Assembly (NCBI GenBank): GCA_007258455.2
Contig: VDFB02254962.1
Span: forward strand, 1 to 64,000
Origin: Sequoia sempervirens
Lineage: Eukaryota; Streptophyta; Pinopsida; Cupressales; Cupressaceae
Length of the DNA stretch: 64,000 bases
Direction: 5' to 3'
The notes beneath the pieces were generated by a model, which did no database searches, was not told the DNA's origin, and saw only the letters and a program-made list of their open reading frames with translations. Shown here one piece after another: positions 46,181 through 57,790 of the stretch (positions are counted from its first letter, which is position 1; the number at the start of each line of letters is the position of its first letter). Both the position numbers and the translations under genes were made by a program.

Positions 46181-48872
46181 TGTAATGTCCCCAAATTTGT
46201 GATGAAGTGACTCAATTAATTTAATTGATTAAGTTGTCCAAAAATTAATAATATTTCAAAATGATGACTTGATTAATTTAATTAAATAAAAGAATAAATT
46301 ATAAAGTCACTTAAAATAATATTTAAAAAGTGACTTAAGTGAAAATAAAATATTATAATGTCACTTTTGGAAATGTTATTTTGGAAGCTTCTTGGAGGAT
46401 CTTTCTAGAAGATCAAAAGAATTTTTTATAAGGAGCTATGGGCTAGCCTTTTGAGTATGTTTGGATTACATTTCTCATTTCAATTTGGGAAGAGCTTGAA
46501 GGCTTTTTCAGGTCCGAGGGTTTGAAAACTCTAGGATACCAGGTTCAGTTGTGAAAGATCAACCCTAGCTGGAAATTGTGGAGGAATCCATCCAGGGTTT
46601 CTACAGGTGCTTCATTGCAAATTAATGGTCTTTGACCAAATTTGGAGAATAGTGATTGTATTCTGCTTGTCTAATACCACTGTAATGACCCTTGCAAATT
46701 TTGCCTTTAATTTTCAGTTTTCGATGCTTTGTAATTTCGTCAAACAGTTGTCGTGCAAACTCTTTTCAACTAGAAAAAGACTTCTCTTTGGCTTTTGAAT
46801 CAGGACTTAGAGACTTGCTACAATTGGGGTTTTGAGGTTATCAGAGTGGCACAACAGAAGCCGTCAGGTGTTGGCTTTCCAATTTATTCATGGGATCCAG
46901 GAATTTACTTGTTGGGTGGTTAGCCTCACAGATTGATAGGACTTGACAGTGTTAGGAGCTTCAGCTATATTCAGAGGATGCTGGTTGGAGTTCTTTTCAA
47001 GATCATTTGGGATCCGGGAGGTTGGTGGACAGGCACAGATGGTTTGTTGTTCAGGTATTAGATGTTGTGGCAATTGAGATAGTTTGCAATTGCGGATTGT
47101 TTGAGGGCAAGCAATCTTTGGGAAGGGAGGACTTTAATGTCCCCAAATTTGTGATGAAGTGACTTAATTAATTTAATTGATTAAGTTGTCCAAAAATTAA
47201 TAATATTTCAAAAGGATGACTTAATTGATTAATTTAATTAAATAAAAGAATAAATTATAAAGTCGCTTAAATAATATTTAAGAACTGACTTAAGTGAAAA
47301 TAAAATATTATAATGTCACTTTTGGAAATGTTATTCTGGAAGCTTCTTGGAGGATCTTTCTAGAAGATCAAAAGAATTCTTTATAAGGAGTTGTGAGCTA
47401 GCCTTTTGAGCATGCTTGGATTTTCATTTCTCATTTCAGTTGGGAAGAGCTTGAAGGCTTTTTCAGGTCCAAGGGTTTGAAGACTCTAGGATACCACGTT
47501 CGGTTGTGAAAGATCAACCCTAGCTAGAGATTGTGGAGGAATCCATCCAAGGTTTCTAAAGGTGCTTCATTGCAGGAATTTAAATTGGTGCAATAGCTGA
47601 TGTATTATTGCACTTCTGAAAGGAGTTTTGAATTAATGGAATAGTTGATTTATTAAATTGGAGAGTTGCAACAACTGATGTATTGTTGCAATCACGAGTG
47701 GAGGAGATTACTTTAGATTTCCTACCTGAGCATCATTGACAAATTTAATGGTCTATGACCAAATTTGTGAAGCAAAGGAGAAAATCGATTTGTGGAGATA
47801 GTTGCAGATTTTTTAAGATTATTTTCAGTTACAAGGAGTTCGATTTATTTGAAGTTTCAGCTGTTTGGAGGAATTCGATTTTGAAAGAAAATAATTGCAT
47901 CATTGGCAATCGATTTCATCTGGAGAAATTGTGTTTCTTTAAGAGAGCTCAGGGCGCAGCATATTGTGGTATTTACTAGGACGATTTCATTGCTGGAGAA
48001 AGTCATGGCACAATCAAGTTCGATTTTTGAGGTTGATAGTATTTGTTTTGGTTCAATTTTAGCTGCAGTATATCAAACATTATAGGTGCTGCATTTTAAT
48101 ATCAGAATATTTCGACTCTAGATGAGTATCAAATTATTGAAGGCGTGCTTCTATCAGCATCCTAGGCGCGGCCATTTGGAGGCCCAAAAACAGTGCACTT
48201 GCAACTATCAGATATCACTGGGGCTTGCATTATGAGAAGAATTGACCTCTTGCTGGTTAATGATGACTTGTAGAATTTGAGGCAGCTGGGAGTGGACACA
48301 AGCTTTCTTCAGTCACAGCCAGTCAGTACACTTGCAATTATCAGGTTCTTCTTTATATTTGCATTGTATAAACTGGTTTAGGGTCTGCATTTGCAATCAA
48401 TGTAATTGCTGTCTATACAGCATTATCATTATTGTAGTCACAGTTACATTCAGGTCTGCACTGTCAAACATTATTGTATTGGCATTGTAATATTGCAAAA
48501 TCATCCATGATCATTGGCAAAGCATTGTAAGAGCTGAGTTAAGATTGCATTTCAATAAATGATGAGGTTGGAAGTTTGCATGGAAAATGATTGTAGAAAT
48601 GCCTCATGGCTGTACTAGGTTTTCATTAAGGGCTTACTTGTTGTACTTACATTTCTGTTACTTAGAGTCTTGGAAAAATCAGTGAAAACATTGCATTCCA
48701 TTCCTCAACGCATTTGTAATCATTTAGTCTTTATGCATATTTGATCCTTGAATGAGAAAAGCCAAAGAGAAGTCTATTTCTAGCTGAAAAGAGTTTGCAC
48801 AGCAACTGTTTGACGAAATTACAAAGCATCGAAAACTGAAAATTAAAGGCAAAATTTGCAAGGGTCATTACA
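46181..48872 (+). mobile_element. Non-autonomous Gypsy-like LTR element with rearranged 5' LTR
   Basis: Flanked by ATTGT (46176-46180, 48873-48877). It begins TGTAATGTCCCC and ends GGGTCATTACA. Direct LTR copies start at 46181 and about 47130 and share about 430 bp. The second runs on to 48872. Before the second LTR is the polypurine-type sequence TTTGAGGGCAAGCA and GGGAAGGGAGGAC. The 5' LTR is broken after about 46606. What follows (46665-46800) is the LTR 3' end plus primer-binding site in inverted orientation. No gag or pol was seen. Confidence 0.75.
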
Positions 48873-48877
48873 ATTGT

Positions 48878-49235
48878 TGACCTTGGAGGTCCTAACTTTT
48901 CTCCTGAAAAAGTGAAATAGACCCACCAGAGCAAAATTGACTTTTTCTTGATTTTGACTTGACCAGTGTGATCGTAAAGTGAAATAAGCCAATCAAAATT
49001 ATTTTCAGTCAATTCTGGAAAGATCCTAATTTTTAGGGTTTTTCCTAAAAATAGGGGCCTGGAAACCCTAATTTTCAAAATTTTCAAAATTTGCCAGTAT
49101 CCTTTGGACAATAAACCCACAAAAAGCCCATGCTTCGTTTGACCTAAAACTGACTTTTGACGACAATTTTACAAGACTTAGACCATTTTAATCAAAATGC
49201 ATTATTGAAGCAAAAATTTAATTTTGGGTACAACA
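48878..49235 (-). other. 5' terminal segment of element C/D
   Basis: It ends at TGTTGTACCC (minus strand, from 49235) and contains CCTAAAAATAGGGG and AAACCCTAATTTTC words like the 5' end of element B. Confidence 0.5.
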
Positions 49236-49400
49236 TATAGTAAGTGAGATCCCTGAACTTCAGGAGACAGAACATACATACATATATATTTAGTAAGTGA
49301 GATCCCTGAACTTCAGGAGACAGAACATACATACATATATATTTAGTAAGTGAGATCCCTGAACTTCAGGAGACAGAACATATATATATATAAGTGAGAT
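49236..49400. repeat. Tandem triplication of a ~54-bp unit (TAGTAAGTGAGATCCCTG...)
   Basis: Three near-identical copies of a unit beginning TAGTAAGTGAGATCCCTG and ending ATACATATATATTT, then a partial fourth. The unit is the right arm of the palindrome into which element C/D inserted; its inverted counterpart is at 24181-24218. Confidence 0.9.
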
Positions 49401-50060
49401 TATATTATACACCATGAAATTTGGCGATCCCATTAGTCTCATCTGACCACATCTCCCTATCCCTATTCATGAAAGGTGAAACACTCTAGAGAATTGCAAA
49501 TATCGCATGACACTAACATTCTATACATGAAATGTAAACGTCTTCATGAACCTACAGATGCTCAAGGTAGCGAGTCCACACCAAACAACATGATAATGCA
49601 AAAAATAATTTTCTAAGAATTTATTTCAAACCCTCCTAATACTTGTTTCAAAATTCATGCCCTATTAAAAAAAATCCAATTTTACCCCCTAAGCAAATCA
49701 TTTAACCAACAATTAGTACTTAAGATTTAACAGTTAACTTATAGTATTTATGAGTTTCTAAAACTCTTATTATTTTTGCAGAGATGCCTAGGTAAGTTGC
49801 CACATTCAGATGAGATTATAGTTATTAAGAATGTTTTCTAGCAAAAATAAGACAATTTTTTTAATATCAATGTTTCCAACCACACTCCATTGGTCCTTCA
49901 CCAAGACAAGGAAAGCAATGGACTTCATAACATGGAATTCCTTATAGGGATAACTCTGCATATAGATACAGCAGTTGAGGTCACATTTTAATGGCTATAA
50001 TTGCTTGCAACTCTAAGAAAATAGAGATAAAACATTAAATGCTTAACCCACTAAAATTGC
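49401..50060. other. Intron sequence, unassigned
   Basis: AT-rich; no ORF or recognised element. Confidence 0.4.
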
Positions 50061-50073
50061 TCATCCCTAAGAA

Positions 50074-51330
50074 TCAGAATGAAGCAAATACAGGAATGAT
50101 TAAATCCCAATACATCATCTCTATCAAATTATCTAGCCTCACAGCAATTTCAACCACCTCCCTTATTTGACGCTTCAAAACATGTTCTTCTTCCACAAAA
50201 TTCTCCAGGCAGATTTGGTGCTTTATGGAGGAGAAATGCTCTGCCAAGGGTGATTTTTGAACCAGAATAACATCGAGTCTGCAATGCTCATTCATTATTG
50301 TTTAAAAAGCTCTTCCATATTCTTCAACATATGGCCTCCTGCATGAGCATGGAATCACAATACATTCCACCTTCCCCTTCAGATCAATTGGGCTGTTAAT
50401 TGATTTCAAGAAAGGTTTCATCTTGTTAATCTTCCTTTTTTGGATCTTAGCAATCTTGTTCAAACTAATCTGACACAGGTTAATAAGCATGGGGCTGAAC
50501 TTCTAGCCCCGTATCTTAATAACTGGAAACCCTCTGAACTGTTTCTGTGTACCCATTCTCTTCAACCTACATCCTCCTGCTAAAACTTCTCCTCATCTGC
50601 AACCTTCAATAATCCAGTAGCAAGTGTATTAAGGACACCAAAATTCTAGACTGGTGATGATGTAAAAAGGATTAAAGATAGAGATTTGTATGACTTTCCT
50701 TCCTATAAACCTGTTTAAAAAAAGAACCAACCGGATTCAAAACCTTCAACACATCTAAGAAAGACGACCGACCATCATGTTCCACCTCCTTAGTAAGTTC
50801 AATAACTATGCAAATGTTATCAATGTGACCCTGGAACACTTTCTAGAATTTTGCCCCCATCTCACTAAAGAGCATAGGTGTCAGCAACAAGCCACATCCA
50901 CCAAAGTGTGTTCAGAGGAGAGGAAAGGAGTGCAACCTCTTCAAGCTTCTTCATAAATAGGTTTACAACAATGGAAGAAAATGGAGAACCTCAAACACAG
51001 CTCAAAACCAGGTTACTTGCATCAGCACCAAGCAGAGTACCACGAATCCATACAATTTCGGCAACTGGAAATCTACTGGATAAGGAAACCACATCGAAAC
51101 TAACAAATGTATCTCCCTTCTCTACCTTCTCCATTTTAATAAAATCAATAAAACAAGGAGAGTTCAAAATGTATGGAGCCTTACCCAACAGTTTAAGTTT
51201 CTTTGAAAGAGATGCTACAAAGTCATATGTAAAAAATATTAGCTCTTGGCATGATATTACAGGTTATACAAATCTACATTCTCTGATATTTGAATATAAA
51301 GAAGTCTAGAATTTCCAAAACATTTCACTT
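50074..51330 (-). pseudogene. Penelope-like retroelement (GIY-YIG type) remnant
   Basis: On the minus strand with stops and frameshifts: DFVASLSKKLKLLGKAPYI; GDTFVSFDVVSLSSRFPVAE (RT motif A, SFDVVSL); GSPFSSIVVNLFMKKLEE (matching the GSPLSP..ANI motif); a decayed catalytic region near 50870 (VADT where YVDD is expected); and SSFLDVLKVLNPVGSFFKQVYRK near 50770-50700. Then a GIY-YIG-like block VECIVIPCSCRRPYVEEYGRAF (near 50370) and KSPLAEHFSSIKHQICLENF (near 50220) follow. This order, RT then GIY-YIG endonuclease, is that of Penelope-like elements. It is dead as read. Confidence 0.85.
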
Positions 51331-52300
51331 AAAAGCTCTAAATACAAAATCAAACCCAAAACTATGGACAATGAGCCAGAAATCATGACTTCTCACTGCT
51401 TGCCCCTGTGGACAATTTTTTGATAACATCAAACCTCCACAATATTTTGCCATATTTTCGCAATTGCTCAGAATTGTTTGACCACTTTATTACTGAAAAC
51501 TGCATCTGCCAAATACTCTGTTTTTGGTAATTTAATCCGATTTTTTTACTGTGGCAAATTTTTCTTTTTTTCAAAAACCCTGACCCAATTTTTCCCAATT
51601 TAAATCGCAGTGTATTTGAAAAATCTTTATCTTTTGGTTTGCCAAATTATTCCCAAGAACAGTTTTTGCTGCTGCAGTCTACACCACTGTAGGTCTACGG
51701 CAAAATTATGGAATGAAATAATTAATTTTCAAAGAACAAAGAAAAAATGTTGCAATCAAAGTATATGATTGAAAACCACTATGCTTCTTCACTCTTACTT
51801 TTTGCTTTGAGGAACAACAATTAGTATTGCTTGAAATCCATCACTATGCACTCAAGTATTCACGCACTTTGAGGCAGAGTTCCCCAGAAACATGTTTCTT
51901 GCAATACTTGAGTCTCCCGACCTCTAGTCTCCTTTTTCCCTGTTTCCAATAACTAGGGGCAGCTAGGAAACATTTCCTTGCCATCTCTGACCAATTTTTT
52001 TGACAATGACATTTCCAGTAGGACTACCAAGGTGGGGGACATTTTAAAAACATTCCCCATATTTCATATAAGAATCGGGAAACAAAGAAAATTCCATTGG
52101 GGACACAAGCCAACCCTTCAATGGTTTTGGAGCATCCTGCCATCTCCAACAACATCCTATATCCCTTTACCAAAAAAACCACAAAATAGAATAACAAAAA
52201 AGAAGTGCCAAGTGCCCCACCACCCCTTTTCAACATTCCCACCCCTAAACCAAGCCCATTTGGAGTAAAACAAGAATGCACATGCAAACAAAAAAACCAG
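51331..52300. other. Intron sequence; part resembles the GGGGAC-rich element
   Basis: No gene. Around 51950-52120, words such as TAGGAAACATTTCC, GGGGGACATTTT and TTGGGGACACAAG recall the 55057-56116 element, suggesting an older degenerate relative. Confidence 0.35.
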
Positions 52301-52309
52301 CAAACTGTT

Positions 52310-53130
52310 TAAAAAAAGCAGCAAGGAGGAGGCACTACAAGAGGAGATTAAAAATGCATTACAAGCATTCAAGGAGCATATAGCAGAGGTATTTATAATA
52401 ACAATTTACTTAGGATTCTTTTTGTTTTATATTGAAATCTAGCTTGTCTTTTGTTTTGTTTGCATTTTTTGGATATGTTTTTGATTGGGAAAAACACATT
52501 GACAACATTAGCAATGAAAATGAGATGGAGATGCCTATGCCTAAGGGTCACCATCAAATAGAAAATCAAATGGGGATAATTTTGGAAGTGAGAGTAGGAA
52601 TGATGTGGGTGATGAGGGGCCTTCAACTAGGAGTGAAAGCCAATTTGATTGCTTGTACCACCTACTAAAACACTTTGCCAAAGGACCCTTTAATCCCAAG
52701 AAACCCCTTCCACAATTTGTTATTAAATATTTGGAAAAATAAAAAAATAAGGCAGCTCAAGGCAACACCTATAAGTCCTATACATTAAAAGTTTCAAGGA
52801 GAGTTATACCAAGCTTAATGCACATTTGTTACATACACCTAGAGAAGATGTGAACAGTTGTCTTAATCTTAAACTTGACAAGAGAGGTGAGACGATTCAA
52901 TTATTCCATATATATTCAGATCCTTCAACCTTACAAGAAATATCCACCTGCTCATTTTATTAGCCAATCAATAGCTGGGATTGTTAGTCAACCTATGAAC
53001 ATTACTCATACAAGAGAGGTACTTAATGGAAAACAAAAGCCTGTCCTGAGGATTGATGCTATAATAAACATCTCAAATAATCAGGAAGAAAAAGATGCCA
53101 TTAGCAAATTACTTTTCCAATAGCATCTCG
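52310..53130 (+). pseudogene. Unidentified ORF remnants
   Basis: Broken stretches that look once-coding: KEEALQEEIKNALQAFKEHI near 52320-52390; EMEMPMPKGHHQIENQMG near 52520; GPFNPKKPLPQFVIKYLEK near 52690; and an intact 82-codon ORF at 52875-53123 with YKKYPPAHFISQSIAGIVSQ. I do not recognise the family. A transposase-type origin is possible but unsupported. Confidence 0.4.
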
Positions 53131-53209
53131 TTCATTGTTGCCCAATCACCACATTATTGAGAAGCATTCACGAAGGCATCACTTGTAGCTATTTCATATG
53201 TGCCTCCTC

Positions 53210-54651
53210 TATAATGTCCCCATTTTCCGAGTATCACCAGCTGAGATTAATTTAATTAATTAGATATTAAATTGTCCTAAAATAATATTTTGGACATTTA
53301 TATTTAATTAATTAAATAATTATTAAAGTGACTTTATTAAATGGATGGAGAAAATATTAAATAATGTTACTTTAGTGGAGCAAAACATTTAATATTTAAA
53401 TATTAAGAGGTGGTGGACTATAAAAGGTGGTAAAAAGGAATTCATTGATATCTTGAAAAATTTATTATCGGGAGCAAATTTTGAGAGCATAGCTTTCAGA
53501 AGACTCAAGAACGAAAATCCTTGAGCTGGTGGGTTGGATGAACCCAATTGGGTGGATTCATTTCAGAATTCACAGTTGGGATTCATTGTGGGAAAATTTG
53601 TGAGGTCTTCTACCAAGACAAATTTTAGAGATATTGATCAAGTTTCAGAATCAGGTAGATAATTTATTTACTCAGAATAATGTTTGGTTACATGGTTGGT
53701 GTAGGTACATGAGTTTGAGGATCATTCATGAATACCATACCTGCAATATATATATATATATGAGAACATGGGTGTGAGGTGCACTAGCTGGAAGATCAAA
53801 TACTATAATATTTTATAATATTCTTTGGGCCGCAACTACCTATGAAGGAGGTGATTACAATTACAATCTTATTCATTCCCAGTCATAAGCAAAGTCGTGC
53901 ATCGAATGGTATAAGGGAATCAAGTGTCGGCTTATTCAAAGGTAATCACGCCACCTTTATAATCGGTGCCACGTCCTATAAGAATCGTGTGTGGGAGAGT
54001 TAAAGGCTGTGCTCAATTCCTTAGCGCCGCCATACATGAGTTGACCCACAATTATACTCAGAAATGTTCCATCAACCGATAAGGAGTCAGCCACTTCAAT
54101 GAAAGGAACTCACCACATTCCTTTACAAGGAATCGTGATTTAAAGAGGGCACTGCACCACATGAAAAGCTAATGCAGGTTGGATAGTTCGGGCTTGTTTA
54201 ATTAAATCCACCACTCAGAGGTTCCCTTGCCATGTCACTAAACAAGGTTCAAAATTAGTGACGCCTCATTTCCCATAAGCCACTGCTGCTAAGTGGAGCT
54301 TAGAAATTGGAGAATCATAAGTAAAATATGCCAACTTTAATTCATACGGCCAACTAAAGAGTTTGGGAGTGAATAGGAGATTAGAGGTGATTGTTAAGGT
54401 GACGCCAAGGAAGGATAAAGCCAAAGGAGTATATAAACGAATGCAAAGATACTTGCTTTCTAAGCACTGCCAGGCATTTAAACCCAAGAGATGCATTAAT
54501 TAAGATTAATTATCAGACAGCACGCCAATTAGGCATCTATTGGTGGCAACAGCAATTTCATTTTGAACTTCCACAATAGCTAAGGACAAACGCCAAGCTA
54601 CAAGTCAGCAGTATGTGTTTATAATAATAATAATATGTAATTTCCATTACA
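53210..54651 (+). repeat. LTR-like segment of the TGTAATGTCCCC type
   Basis: It starts TATAATGTCCCC (a likely mutated TGTAATGTCCCC) with the AT-rich ATTTAATTAATTA tract seen in the other Gypsy-like LTRs. A TATA box GACTATAAAAGG lies near 53415. A plausible end is TTCCATTACA at 54651. No matching target duplication or internal region was found, so the ends are tentative. Confidence 0.5.
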
Positions 54652-55048
54652 GTCCACGGATATAATGTTTATTTCTAAATGAGGAAATACACTTAGTTAA
54701 AATGCAGAGTCGTGTGTGTATTGAATTGAATGATATTTGTGAGTAAGATTTGGGGGTTGAACAAATACTACAAGAAATTCCAAAATTTTTTGAATTGAGA
54801 CATATTTATTTCTGTAAATTTTGCAAAAAGAGGGTTAAATTAAGTGGGGATCTTATAATGGTATTGCAGCCTCCAAAAGGGAAACCATCACCCAAAAAAG
54901 CTGTCGTATATTTCTTGTAGGGACCGTATCAAGTAAAAGGGGTGTTGTACAATCAAAGAAGATCAAAAGAATATTGAATATTCTAATTGCTGATTGGTCT
55001 GCCAATCATCCTAAATCAGAGGTCAGCAATTTAAATTTATTAATATTT
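54652..55048. other. Intron sequence, unassigned
   Basis: No ORF or recognised element. Confidence 0.4.
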
Positions 55049-55056
55049 ATATTTTG

Positions 55057-56116
55057 CAGGGTTACATGGGGACGCGTCCCCTGCCCCAAAACCCACTGTC
55101 CCCGTCCCTAGCCGTCCCAGGCGGGGGGACGCAAAGGGGACATCCCCCTGCCGTCCCCGAAACAGCAAAGTTAGTAGGAAACACTAGGAAACGTTTCCGG
55201 CAGTTTGGGGACGGTTCCTTGTCCCCGGTATGGATTGGGGACGTTGGAAATGTCCCCAATTGTACCAAGGATGGCTAGCCGTCCCCCACGAGCTGAGAGC
55301 TTCCAAACATAAAAACACAATAAAAAATTCAATTTTTTTAAAGTTTATTTCTCCTTCCCAAGGTCACGCGGGGTCCACCATCTCTCCCAAGATTAATTTA
55401 ATAATTTTTTTGGGCTAAAGTTCAAAGGAGTCAAAATATTAACCTTTTGTCATTACTCATTTTATTTTCTCACGGCTCAGGCACGCGAGTTTCTCAAGCA
55501 CAAGAATATCTCTCTCCATTAAATGGCCGTTTTTTATTTTGAATGGTAATCATTTGGTAGACTATTGTATTTAATATTTTGATGGAGAGAGATATTCCAT
55601 TGAGTCACTATAGATAGTTCTAAGTCACTATAGATAGTTCTGAGTCTTTGGATATTCATAGCCCAAATGAGGCTTAATTTCATAGACTGTTGTATTTAAT
55701 ATTTTGATTTTCATGTTTGAACTTTGAGACTTTTGGATACATGTTTAAGACATTTGAACATTGATAGACCATGGTTTTATTGATGTTTGATACTGCTGTG
55801 GTATAATGATTTAATGACATTTCTGCTGTTATAGTACTTTCTCGCGATTTATTAACATATTGATATTGTTGCTGTTATCACTTACTCTCGACATATTATC
55901 TCTCTTTCCCCTATCAATTATCTGACATATCTATCTCTCTTTCCCCCCCTCTCTCTCTCTAATATATTAATAAATTTTGAAAAAAGCATATATATATGTG
56001 TATTTTGTATGTCGCCGTCCCCTGCTGTCCCCTAAAAATTGCCCCTTAGGAAACGTCCCGGAAACACGCCCCCTGCTGTCCCCCCGTCCCCATCCCCGAA
56101 ACACCGTGGAACATAG
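55057..56116. mobile_element. hAT-like non-autonomous element, GGGGAC-rich ends
   Basis: Flanked by an exact 8-bp duplication ATATTTTG (55049-55056, 56117-56124), the length typical of hAT. The left end is CAGGGTTACATGGGG; the right end read inward is CTATGTTCCACGGTG, only weakly similar. Both ends are packed with GGGGAC/GTCCCC words (55065-55280 and 56010-56100) and are far more GC-rich than the surroundings. There is no transposase. Assignment rests on the TSD and end position. Confidence 0.65.
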
Positions 56117-56124
56117 ATATTTTG

Positions 56125-57689
56125 TGGTGTTATCAAGAAATTTCTGAATGTGACAATCTGCTACAGCAATGCACATATCGGTTAAATAATATCTTATGCA
56201 TATTGGTTCTAGTAATTTAGTGGAAATTTGTTATTGAGTTATGAATATTGAGGAAATTAATTATGAGCTGATGCTATAATACATTTGCCAAAGAAATTTT
56301 GCATGTTATACTCAGATACAGTTGCATGCTAAGTGTTTGACGAAATGTCCATGTGAGATCCATGAACAATGCTATGAATTTATGATTTTTAAATTCTAGT
56401 AGCAGCAACTCTTAGTGTTTGCACTCAAGAATACCTCATATTTGATTATATGTAAAGTGTTTGATGAAATGTCAGTAAGTTTAAAATAAGAAATATTGCA
56501 AGTGTGTGAGCAAATTTCCTAGTAGGATCTTTACACACAGCAGGCTTGGCTTAAGATAAACCATACAACATTCAGCAAGTTCCCTTAGTCACGTTTGAAT
56601 TGGCACAAACTCACTCCATGTAGGACAAAATATTTGAACAAAGCAAACAAAGGAAAGTTGAATCGATTTCTGACTTGCCTCTTTTGATGATTTCTTCGGA
56701 TAGAAGACAACTGCATGGCTAAGAGCAGTGGTCAAGCATGTTGAAATAGCAAGTAATCCACAACAAGGCAAGTTATTAGGGCATGGAAGAGATGCTAATA
56801 AAATCTACAATGCATTTTGAAGGTTCAAATTGAGAAATTTGCTTGTTAAAAGTTGCAAGATGATAATGGAGATGAGGAGGCATAACTTCACTCTATTGTT
56901 GTTTTACAATTGACCACATTGAGTCTCGGTAGGGTAAATTCTTGTGTTAATCTCTGTTTTCATGTTTGTTTATTCACTCGCTTGCATTCATTCCATGTAG
57001 TTTCTTAACTAACCCAATCATTTAGAAAAGCATATGATTAATATTTTCAGTAAATTACAAGCACAGTACTTGATCATACCAGCAAATAAGAGTAGATTCC
57101 ACTCATAAACAATATAAATAATCAGCAAACATTTTTGCTGGGCAATTGTCTCATTGATTGGGAAATATCCCATGTTCCTGGTAGCACAGAAAGGATATGA
57201 AACCTTATATATTAGCATTACAGGCATGTATGTGAGCATGCAAAAAATTGCATGATAAATATATGATGTAGTTGGAAGCAATAAACCTGTAACAATCATC
57301 AACTGGCAGCCTTATGTATGGTAACTTCAGTAGCATACAACATTGGATCAGCACATAAGAAAAAAATAAATACGTGTTGGTGAATCATTCTTGATATACC
57401 TAAGTCAATTATGGAGTAACAATGCATACTCCACCATAAGACCTACATACATATGATGTGCACAACTAAGAGCATAATATGACTCATTGTCCTTGCTAAA
57501 AGGGTACAAGTTGACTCATTTCATCACCAAGCTTTGAAAGCACTCATCGAGTCCTATGACTGCTTCAAACAATCACCATGTATCTTAATGTTTGCACATT
57601 TCACATTTATTATTTTATATAATTTCACAAAAAAATATGTTTGATTCTATGCATCTCAGATGATGTACTAACTAGTGATGTCACTGTGA
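56125..57689. other. Intron sequence, unassigned
   Basis: About 1.5 kb of AT-rich sequence with no recognised gene or element. Confidence 0.4.
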
Positions 57690-57790
57690 AGCATCCAGTT
57701 TTTCCAGAAGGTCACCCATCCCAATACCATTCTGGCTCAAGTGCACTTAAAGATGTACTTCCCACAGAATCAGACCCACTTAGCTTGATA
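57690..57790 (-). ncRNA. 5S rRNA-like fragment (degenerate, probably retroelement-derived)
   Basis: The minus strand contains GGGATGGGTGACCTTCTGG and, just upstream, TTAAGTGCACTTGAGCCAGA. These correspond to the C box and preceding region of plant 5S rRNA (GGATGGGTGACC core identical). The 5' half of 5S is not clearly preserved. It may be a 5S pseudogene or a Cassandra-type LTR or SINE3-like piece. Confidence 0.65.

Larger units (their letters stand above)
24224..49235 (-). mobile_element. Element C/D: composite 25-kb insertion carrying the unknown-family gene, with three nested elements
   Basis: The ends are TGTTGGTGTTTC at 24224 and GGGTACAACA at 49235, that is TGTT...AACA. They are flanked by a 5-bp duplication TATAG (24219-24223, 49236-49240). 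Joining the flanks rebuilds a near-perfect palindrome (GTCTC-TGAAGTTCAGGGATCTCACT arms), which strongly supports these boundaries. Inside, the unknown-family gene is split into an N-terminal part (43346-41590) and a C-terminal part (35510-33025) by element B. Gypsy 25169-32693 sits in the 3' module and the LTR element 46181-48872 in the 5' leader. Removing these leaves about 8.7 kb, so further small insertions remain (for example 45854-46154 and perhaps 33660-34900). Confidence 0.78.

Noticed and set aside
46607..46798. Matching short ORFs at 46607-46798 (+) and 48731-49120 (-) suggesting a gene family.
   Set aside because: Both lie in an inverted copy of the LTR end; the similarity is at DNA level from the repeat.
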